Assembly (NCBI GenBank): GCA_025937955.1
Contig: JAICQI010000094.1
Location: 1-11,991, forward strand
Length of the DNA stretch: 11,991 nt
Reading direction: 5' to 3'
Origin: Pyrinomonadaceae bacterium
Lineage (GTDB): Bacteria; Acidobacteriota; Blastocatellia; Pyrinomonadales; Pyrinomonadaceae
Position numbers and translations under genes: made by a program. Below, piece after piece: positions 7,594-11,991 of this stretch (its first letter is position 1; the number at the start of each line of letters is the position of its first letter). The notes beneath the pieces were generated by a model. It saw nothing but the letters and a program-made list of their open reading frames with translations, was not told the DNA's origin and ran no database searches.

Positions 7594-8622
7594 TTAATTA
7601 CTCGTGGGGTTCTTGAAACCTAATCGTTCGCGCACCGCGTAAATCGCTTTCGCTTGCGATTCGTGATAGGTGCGCACGAGCATCTCTGCCAGCAGTCCCA
7701 TCAACAGGAACTGGACTCCAACCGCAAACATAACGACGCTCAGGATCGGCAACGGCGTTTGTACAAAGTCGGCCTTGTGAACGATTTTAAGAAAGACCGC
7801 GTACAGTCCGCTCAAAATTGAAACGGCAAACGCCAGCATGCCAAAAGAACCAAAAACATAGATCGGTTTTGTTTGATATGAAGCCATGAACTTTATCGTC
7901 ATCAAGTCGAAGATGACTTTGACCGTGCGCGATAGTCCGTATTTCGACTTGCCCATCGTGCGGGCGTGATGTTCGACCGGGATTTCCGTGACGCGAGCAC
8001 CTGCCCAGGCTGCATAGATAGGAATGAAGCGGTGCATTTCGCCGTACAAGCGCACGTCCTGCAACGATTCGCGCCGGTAGGCCTTCAGCGAACAGCCGTA
8101 ATCGTGTAGCGGCACGCCGCCGATCCATGAGATCAACCGGTTCGCGATCATTGAAGGTATCTTGCGCGTGATCATCTTGTCTTTCCGATTCTTGCGCCAG
8201 CCGGAGACTACGTCGTAACCCTCGTCAAGCTTTTTTAGTAAACGGGTGATGTCAGCCGGATCGTTTTGCAGATCGGCGTCCATCGGAATCAGCACTTTGC
8301 CGTTCGCGGCGTCGATGCCGGCTGCCATTGCTGCTGTTTGACCGTAGTTTCGCCGCAGCGCGACCACGCGGACGCGCGGATCGAGCTCAGCGATTTCGCG
8401 CAGGATTGTCAAACTTCCATCGGTCGAACCATCATCGACGTAAACGATTTCCGCCGAGCAGCCGAGGGACTTGAGTGCTTCGTCGAGCTTTGCGTGCAGC
8501 GGGCGCAGGTTCGGTTCTTCGTTGAAGACTGGGAGAAAGACCGATACTTCGGGCGTGTCAGTCGCCGAACTTGGCCGGGCCTCACTTAGCTGTTCTTCTT
8601 CTTCGTCGTCGAGAATCTTCAT
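7594..8622 (-). CDS. GT2 glycosyltransferase with two C-terminal membrane helices (DPM1/GtrB/ArnC-like)
   Basis: The 342 residues hold a GT-A fold domain: VSVFLPVFNEEPNLR (26-40), VDDGSTDGS (62-70), RRNYGQTAAM (90-99) and the metal-binding DAD (115-117) in MDADLQNDP. Then come GCSLKAYRR (176-184) and the GKSKYGLSR segment (224-232). Two hydrophobic helices follow at about 253-279 and 291-316. This is the bactoprenol-phosphate glycosyltransferase layout. Such enzymes move a sugar from a nucleotide donor to polyprenyl phosphate at the inner membrane for later transfer in the periplasm. The first 20 or so residues form an unusual acidic extension (DDEEEEQLSE). ATG 8622 is the start because an in-frame TGA lies two codons upstream; no clear Shine-Dalgarno is seen. 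It lies 26 bp after the epimerase gene and 5 bp before asnB. Confidence 0.93.
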   Translation of the reverse strand: MKILDDEEEEQLSEARPSSATDTPEVSVFLPVFNEEPNLRPLHAKLDEALKSLGCSAEIVYVDDGSTDGSLTILREIAELDPRVRVVALRRNYGQTAAMAAGIDAANGKVLIPMDADLQNDPADITRLLKKLDEGYDVVSGWRKNRKDKMITRKIPSMIANRLISWIGGVPLHDYGCSLKAYRRESLQDVRLYGEMHRFIPIYAAWAGARVTEIPVEHHARTMGKSKYGLSRTVKVIFDLMTIKFMASYQTKPIYVFGSFGMLAFAVSILSGLYAVFLKIVHKADFVQTPLPILSVVMFAVGVQFLLMGLLAEMLVRTYHESQAKAIYAVRERLGFKNPTSN

Positions 8623-8648
8623 TCGTCAGTTGGCATTGTAGAACAGTT

Positions 8649-9608
8649 TTACAAACTGCTCATCCTAAACCACTCGACGAAGCGGCGCAGCCCCTCTTCA
8701 ATCTGCGTTTTTGGCTGATAACCGAGCAGTGCTCGAGCCTTGGAAATGTCGGCGTAGGTTTGGGGGACGTCGCCTGGCTGCGGCGGCTGGCGATCGATGA
8801 TTGCGTGCGTGTCGAGTTCCTTTTCCAGCAACGAAATCAGTTCGTTGAGCTCGACCGTGCGCGATTCGCCGAGGTTGATCACTTCGTAGTTGGTCTGGTC
8901 GTAATCGATTGCGGCCATAACGCCATCGATGATGTCGTCGACGTAGGTGTAATCGCGGCGTGTGCTGCCGTCGCCAAAGACGGGGATTGGTTTGCGCTGG
9001 GTGATCAGTTTCGCAAATTTGTGAATCGCGAGATCCGGGCGCTGTCGTGGCCCATAGACGGTGAAAAACCGCAGGCATACGCAGCGCAGACCATAGAGAT
9101 GAGAATACGCGTGGCAGAGAAGCTCGCCGGCGCCTTTGGTCGCTGCGTAAGGTGAGATCGGCTGGCGTATCGGATCGTCCTCGCTGAAAGGTACTTTGGC
9201 GTTGATGCCGTAGACAGAGGATGACGAGCCAAAGACGAACTGCTTGATGTTGCTGCTGCGCGCGAGCTCGAGCAGGTTAAGCGTGCCGTTGATGTTTGTT
9301 TCCGTGTAAAGCTGTGGCTCGGAGAGAGAGGGGCGCACGCCAGCCCTGGCCGCGAGGTGGACCACACAATCGAAGTTGTTTGCTTTGAATGTTTGTTCGA
9401 GCGCGGCGCGGTCGCGAATGTCGACTTCGCTCAGGGTGTAACGCGGATCTTTCAAGTGTTCGTGAATATTATCGCGCTTGATCGAGGGGTCGTAGAAGTC
9501 GTTGAAATCGTCGATGACGGTGATTCGTTCAACGCCGGTGGCGAGCAACCGGTCGACGAGATGTGAACCGATGAAGCCTGCACCGCCAGTGATCAGGTAA
9601 TTTTTCAT
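8649..9608 (-). CDS. SDR NAD-dependent nucleotide-sugar epimerase (UDP-glucuronate 4-epimerase-like)
   Basis: From ATG 9608 the product has 319 residues, a normal length for extended SDR sugar epimerases. It has the NAD motif TGGAGFIGSH (7-16), VIDDFNDFYDPSIKRDNI (31-48), HLAARAGVRPS (84-94), GSSSSVYG (127-134) and the catalytic pair Y154 and K158 in SPYAATK. RFFTVYGPRQRPD and GDGSTRRDYTYVDD follow. The DDFNDFYDP..KR.NI segment and RAGVR are typical of UDP-glucuronate 4-epimerases and close relatives, but UDP-GlcNAc or UDP-Glc 4-epimerases cannot be excluded. The ATG at 9608 overlaps the TGA of the methyltransferase gene (ATGA) and has AAAGGG upstream. A longer frame opening at 9722 would add 38 unconserved residues inside the upstream gene and is rejected. 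Confidence 0.93.
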   Translation of the reverse strand: MKNYLITGGAGFIGSHLVDRLLATGVERITVIDDFNDFYDPSIKRDNIHEHLKDPRYTLSEVDIRDRAALEQTFKANNFDCVVHLAARAGVRPSLSEPQLYTETNINGTLNLLELARSSNIKQFVFGSSSSVYGINAKVPFSEDDPIRQPISPYAATKGAGELLCHAYSHLYGLRCVCLRFFTVYGPRQRPDLAIHKFAKLITQRKPIPVFGDGSTRRDYTYVDDIIDGVMAAIDYDQTNYEVINLGESRTVELNELISLLEKELDTHAIIDRQPPQPGDVPQTYADISKARALLGYQPKTQIEEGLRRFVEWFRMSSL

Positions 9609-10516
9609 TCCGCGCCCTTTGTAGCCCCTTTTGTAGCATAGGTCCACAAATGCCAGCCCCATCTTGAAGCTAGTTGCGACTCGAGCCAGCGCGGCAGCAG
9701 TGGGCCCAACACGGGCAGCCACCGCTTGTTTAGAAAGTACGTGCGTAGCTCGACGTGCGCAAAGTCTTTGAAGAGCTCGCGTGCTTCGCGGCGCGAATAA
9801 ACTCGCGCGAGGGGGTTTCCCGCGCCGTCAGTGTTTCTGCTCAAGAACTCTTCCGAGTTTAAATATTCTGACTGCGTTTCGAGTTGTCGAGCGTGGTCGC
9901 GCAGGCTGTCTTCCGGTTCGCCGGTTAAGAGATGGACCAATTTTACGCCCGTGTTCCATCGCAACAGTTGTACGCCGGTGCGTCGAAGCATCGAGATGTT
10001 GACGCGATAGTTGTAAGAGTCGCGATGATAAAGCATGACCAGGGCTTTTCCGCCTGGCCGGAGCACGCGATGAATCTCGTGGATCGCTGCTGCTGTGTCA
10101 GGAGTGTGATGCAGCACGCCGTGTGAATAAACGAGATCGAAGGAGCTGTCAGGGAAGTCGAGGCGCTCGGCGTCGGCGACGCGGAAAGTGCCGGGCAGGT
10201 CAAACAATTCGAAGCGCCGTTTTGCAAGTTCGACTGCGGCGTCAGTCAGATCGATTCCGGTGTATTTGGCGCCGGCTTTGGCAAACTGAGCGCCGTCAGT
10301 GCCGAGTCCGCAACCCACTTCCAGAACCGCGAGATCTTTCGCGCGTGCAAACTGCGCCGCCTCGGGAATATGCCACTCCTTTTTATAGCGATGCTCTTCG
10401 ACAAGTTCATAAAAGCGGCGCGAGCCGGGCGGCGCATCGGCAAACTTGGTTCCGCAGGGGTTCTCCTGCCAGAACGCACGCACACGTTCTTTGAGTGTGG
10501 ACCTATTTTCTGACAT
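9605..10516 (-). CDS. Class I SAM-dependent methyltransferase
   Basis: From ATG 10516 the protein has 303 residues. It contains the glycine-rich SAM-binding motif I, LEVGCGLGTD (65-74), an acidic residue ending beta-2 (GIDL, D89), RVADAERLDF (102-111), the motif around SHGVLHHTPD (131-140), and HRVLRPGGKALVMLYHRD downstream. This is the Methyltransf_11/UbiE-like fold. The N-terminal region (RAFWQENPCGTKF) and C-terminal region (LPRWLESQLASRWGWHLW) resemble methyltransferases found in polysaccharide and O-antigen clusters, so it may methylate a sugar or lipid-linked intermediate; the acceptor is unknown. It is the first gene of the operon. The frame continues upstream to GTG 10678, but those 54 residues look like translated repeat DNA and are not conserved-looking. 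ATG 10516 is preferred although its Shine-Dalgarno is weak. Confidence 0.9.
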   Translation of the reverse strand: MSENRSTLKERVRAFWQENPCGTKFADAPPGSRRFYELVEEHRYKKEWHIPEAAQFARAKDLAVLEVGCGLGTDGAQFAKAGAKYTGIDLTDAAVELAKRRFELFDLPGTFRVADAERLDFPDSSFDLVYSHGVLHHTPDTAAAIHEIHRVLRPGGKALVMLYHRDSYNYRVNISMLRRTGVQLLRWNTGVKLVHLLTGEPEDSLRDHARQLETQSEYLNSEEFLSRNTDGAGNPLARVYSRREARELFKDFAHVELRTYFLNKRWLPVLGPLLPRWLESQLASRWGWHLWTYATKGATKGAE

Positions 10517-10579
10517 CCCGAAGCAAGGAAGGATACCAGTCAAGGCAGTTGGTGAACAAAAGGCCGACGCACTCTCCTG

Positions 10580-10631
10580 CCTTGCGCCGCAGGGCCAGCC
10601 TTGCTGGGCGAAGCCGCCATGAGGCGCAAGG
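10580..10631. repeat. Nested inverted repeat upstream of the methyltransferase start
   Basis: CCTTGCGCC (10580-10588) and GGCGCAAGG (10623-10631) are perfect 9-bp inverted arms. They enclose a second small dyad, CCAGC-CTT-GCTGG (10595-10607). Together they form a cruciform-like or stem-loop structure in the leader of the operon, about 65 to 115 bases before the first start codon. It could be a REP-like palindromic unit or an mRNA leader structure. The symmetry is seen directly; its origin and role are unknown. Confidence 0.6.
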
Positions 10632-10671
10632 ATCAGAGAGGCCGTTGGGGTGAGGTACCCAAATCCGACTA

Positions 10672-10720
10672 GGGACACCCACCTGTCCCGCCAGTTGATT
10701 TTGCCCCCTCTCTCAACTGG
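10672..10720. promoter_or_regulatory. Two adjacent inverted repeats in the divergent intergenic region
   Basis: GGGACA-6 nt-TGTCCC (10672-10689) is followed at once by CCAGTTGA-14 nt-TCAACTGG (10691-10720). Both pairs of arms are perfect. They lie between the divergently transcribed polysaccharide operon and the regulator gene. A third CCAGTTG occurs at 10937-10943 near the regulator's likely promoter. These may be protein-binding sites or leader hairpins of the minus-strand operon; a classical terminator is less likely because no T-run follows directly. Confidence 0.45.
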
Positions 10721-10770
10721 GTCGGATCAAACGCTCACTCGAGACGTTCTCGGGATCTTGCCATTCATCA

Positions 10771-10796
10771 GCGTTGCACATAAAATCCTGCAACGC
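10771..10796. promoter_or_regulatory. Perfect 8-bp dyad GCGTTGCA-10 nt-TGCAACGC, operator-like
   Basis: The arms at 10771-10778 and 10789-10796 are exact reverse complements separated by an A/T-rich 10-nt spacer. This is the geometry of a dimeric regulator site. The right arm overlaps the palindrome AACGCGTT (10792-10799), whose 9-nt context CAACGCGTT recurs exactly at 10883-10891. A smaller dyad, CGAGA-CGT-TCTCG, lies nearby at 10740-10752. The binding protein is unknown. Confidence 0.45.
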
Positions 10797-10877
10797 GTTT
10801 GAGTAGCAGCGGCGCTTAACGACGCCGTGAACTATACCCACAACTAAACGCGGAAATCCTTAGAACACTCTCAAAGA

Positions 10878-10896
10878 GTTATCAACGCGTTATCAA
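10878..10896 (+). promoter_or_regulatory. Tandem GTTATCAA direct repeat with 11-bp period, candidate winged-helix regulator site
   Basis: GTTATCAA occurs at 10878-10885 and again at 10889-10896, exactly 11 bp start to start, so both copies face the same side of the helix. PhoB/OmpR-type winged-helix domains are known to bind tandem direct repeats of this period. The adjacent gene encodes such a domain, so autoregulation is a reasonable inference. AAAGAGTT overlaps the first copy (10873-10880) and recurs at 10914-10921. Confidence 0.4.
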
Positions 10897-10932
10897 GCTT
10901 TCAGCCTCCCGCTAAAGAGTTGAAGAAGTGTA

Positions 10933-10975
10933 TTGACCAGTTGCTGGTTTGACAGGAAAATAGCAACGATAAAAA
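10933..10975 (+). promoter_or_regulatory. Candidate promoter of the regulator gene
   Basis: A perfect TTGACA lies at 10949-10954, with a weaker TTGACC at 10933-10938. Possible -10 elements are TAAAAA at 10970-10975 (15-nt spacer from TTGACA) or GAAAAT at 10956-10961 (17-nt spacer from TTGACC). A small dyad, ACCAG-TTG-CTGGT (10936-10948), overlaps the region and could be an operator. The -10 matches are imperfect, so this is tentative. Confidence 0.3.
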
Positions 10976-11008
10976 ACTCACTCTCTTCAATTCGTCTCAA
11001 GGAACTGT

Positions 11009-11991
11009 ATGCCTCATAGTAATAACCTGTGCTACCAGTTTGGACCGTATCAGCTCGATGTGAAGAACCGTATTCTCACGCGCCATGGTGAAACCATCTC
11101 GCTGACGCCCAAGGCTACCGAGATTCTGATCATGCTCGTCAAGCATGCAGGGCAGCTGGTGGAAAAGGATGAGCTGCTGACGGGGATATGGGCCGACACG
11201 TTTGTCGAAGAGGCTAATCTGACACAAAACATTTTCCTTTTGAGACGGGCCCTGGGAGATGAGCGGAGTGGTCCAAAATACATTGAGACAGTGGCGCGCC
11301 GCGGCTATCGTTTTGTTGGGCCAGTGAGAGTGTTTGATCCCTCCGAGCCTCAAAATGGGAGCTCAGCTGCTGGCGCTTCAGTAGAGCCGGTCGTCGCTGT
11401 CCTGCCTTTCCTTAACAGCACCGGCGATCCGGATTTGGAATACCTGGCCGACGGACTCACCGACAACATCATCAACAATCTCTCTCGGGTTTCTAAACTG
11501 CGAGTAATGTCGCGAAGTGCCGTAATTCGCTACCGCAGCAAAGAAGCCGACCCGCGGCGGTCCGGCAGAGAGCTTGGCGCAAACGCGGTCCTGGTCGGAA
11601 CAATCAGCGCACGGAAGTCTGGTTTAACAATCGGGGTCGAGCTAGTTGACGTGACAACGGGGTGGCAGCTGTGGGGGGAAAGTTGTGATTCCGAAAATAA
11701 AGATCTGCTGCAAATCCAGGAGGTCATTACAAAACAGCTGCTGGTCACTCTGAAACTCAAGTTAACGGGCGAAGAAGAACGACAAGTCACCGCGCGCTAC
11801 ACCGATAACGCTGAAGCTTATCAGTCTTATCTCGAGGGCCGCTACCACTGGAGCCAGTACACGAAGAAAGGGATTGAAAAGGCTATTCAGCACTTCCGCC
11901 GAGCCATCGAGCTCGATTCTAACTACGCCTTGGCCTACGCGGCCATTGTGGACTGTTACCTCAGATTAGCCACGAATTACCTACCCCCCGA
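11009..11991 (+). CDS. Winged-helix (CadC/PhoB-type) regulator with TolB/FlgO-like domain and TPRs, 5' part
   Basis: The frame starts at ATG 11009 after a good AAGGA site and runs off the window; 327 codons are visible. Residues about 10-105 form a Trans_reg_C winged helix: LTPKATEILIMLVKHAG, LVEKDELLTGIWAD, the recognition-helix region NLTQNIFLLRRALGD, and the wing YIETVARRGYRFVG. After a short linker rich in Ser and Ala, residues about 127-235 match the TolB/FlgO-like domain: VVAVLPFLNSTGD, YLADGLTDNIINNLSRV, LRVMSRSAVIRYR, GANAVLVGTIS and LVDVTTGWQLWGE. TPR-like helices begin near 268 (AYQSYLEGRYHW, KAIQHFRRAIELDSNYALAYA). Unlike CadC, no membrane helix separates the DNA-binding and second domains, so the visible part looks cytoplasmic. 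Divergent placement suggests, but does not prove, that it controls the polysaccharide operon. Its ligand or signal is unknown. Confidence 0.9.
   Translation, partial: MPHSNNLCYQFGPYQLDVKNRILTRHGETISLTPKATEILIMLVKHAGQLVEKDELLTGIWADTFVEEANLTQNIFLLRRALGDERSGPKYIETVARRGYRFVGPVRVFDPSEPQNGSSAAGASVEPVVAVLPFLNSTGDPDLEYLADGLTDNIINNLSRVSKLRVMSRSAVIRYRSKEADPRRSGRELGANAVLVGTISARKSGLTIGVELVDVTTGWQLWGESCDSENKDLLQIQEVITKQLLVTLKLKLTGEEERQVTARYTDNAEAYQSYLEGRYHWSQYTKKGIEKAIQHFRRAIELDSNYALAYAAIVDCYLRLATNYLPP

Larger units (their letters stand above)
10517..11008. other. Divergent intergenic/regulatory region, no gene seen
   Basis: These 492 bases separate the polysaccharide operon from the divergent regulator gene. 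They contain the dyads and repeats listed individually, plus a GC hairpin CGGCG-8 nt-CGCCG (10810-10827) and ACTCT-CAA-AGAGT (10867-10879). AAGGA at 10999-11003 is a good ribosome binding site for the regulator ATG at 11009. On the minus strand a weak -10-like TATCCT lies at 10535-10530 with TTGTTC 18 nt upstream (10559-10554); this would leave only a very short leader for the methyltransferase gene, so the operon promoter is unresolved. No convincing small protein is seen. Confidence 0.6.

Noticed and set aside
8644..8658. Small hairpin CAGTTT-TAC-AAACTG at the epimerase stop codon, considered as an attenuator
   Set aside because: The stem is only 6 bp, A/T-rich, has no T-run, and its symmetry overlaps coding sequence; probably chance.
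8571..9155. Plus-strand frame of 194 codons across the GT2/epimerase junction
   Set aside because: It lies antisense to two well-supported genes, and the product is featureless.
9609..9722. N-terminal extension of the epimerase
   Set aside because: The NAD-binding motif sits at the normal distance from ATG 9608, which has AAAGGG upstream and a 4-bp overlap with the previous stop; the extra 38 residues fall within the methyltransferase gene.

Overview
The window carries most or all of a nine-gene surface-polysaccharide (exopolysaccharide or O-antigen-like) biosynthesis operon on the minus strand. It is flanked by the 3' end of a metallopeptidase gene on the left and the 5' part of a transcriptional regulator gene on the right, both on the plus strand. 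The regulator has a PhoB/CadC-type winged helix, a TolB/FlgO-like domain and TPRs, with no membrane segment in the visible part. This architecture is especially abundant in Acidobacteriota, and the moderately GC-rich coding sequence fits that phylum. The taxonomic assignment is an inference from gene content, not proven.

Layout. 1-354: C-terminal end of an M20-type peptidase. 355-440: short convergent intergenic stretch, almost filled by a near-perfect 35-bp inverted repeat made of six CAC(A/G)GATTT units. 441-10516: the operon, transcribed right to left in the order SAM methyltransferase, SDR nucleotide-sugar epimerase, membrane-anchored GT2 glycosyltransferase, AsnB-type amidotransferase, unrecognised helical-toroid-like protein, hexapeptide acetyltransferase, Gfo/Idh/MocA oxidoreductase, DUF354 GT-B-like protein, polyprenyl-phosphate sugar phosphotransferase. 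Junctions are 4-bp start/stop overlaps or gaps of 3 to 26 bp, so co-transcription is very likely. 10517-11008: divergent regulatory region dense in dyads and direct repeats. 11009-11991: regulator gene, running off the window.

How the genes may work together (inference). The epimerase, oxidoreductase, acetyltransferase and possibly the amidotransferase would build or decorate nucleotide sugars, probably acetamido or uronic-acid types. The sugar phosphotransferase would start the chain on undecaprenyl phosphate, and the GT2 and perhaps the DUF354 protein would add or supply sugars. The methyltransferase may modify the product. No flippase, polymerase, chain-length regulator, outer-membrane export protein or PLP aminotransferase is encoded here, so the pathway is incomplete within the window.

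I see no tRNA, rRNA, CRISPR array, transposase or prophage gene. The points most worth a second look are the unrecognised 380-residue protein, the amidotransferase embedded in sugar genes, the oxidoreductase/acetyltransferase pair without its expected aminotransferase, the structured divergent promoter region and the composite inverted repeat at 361-436.
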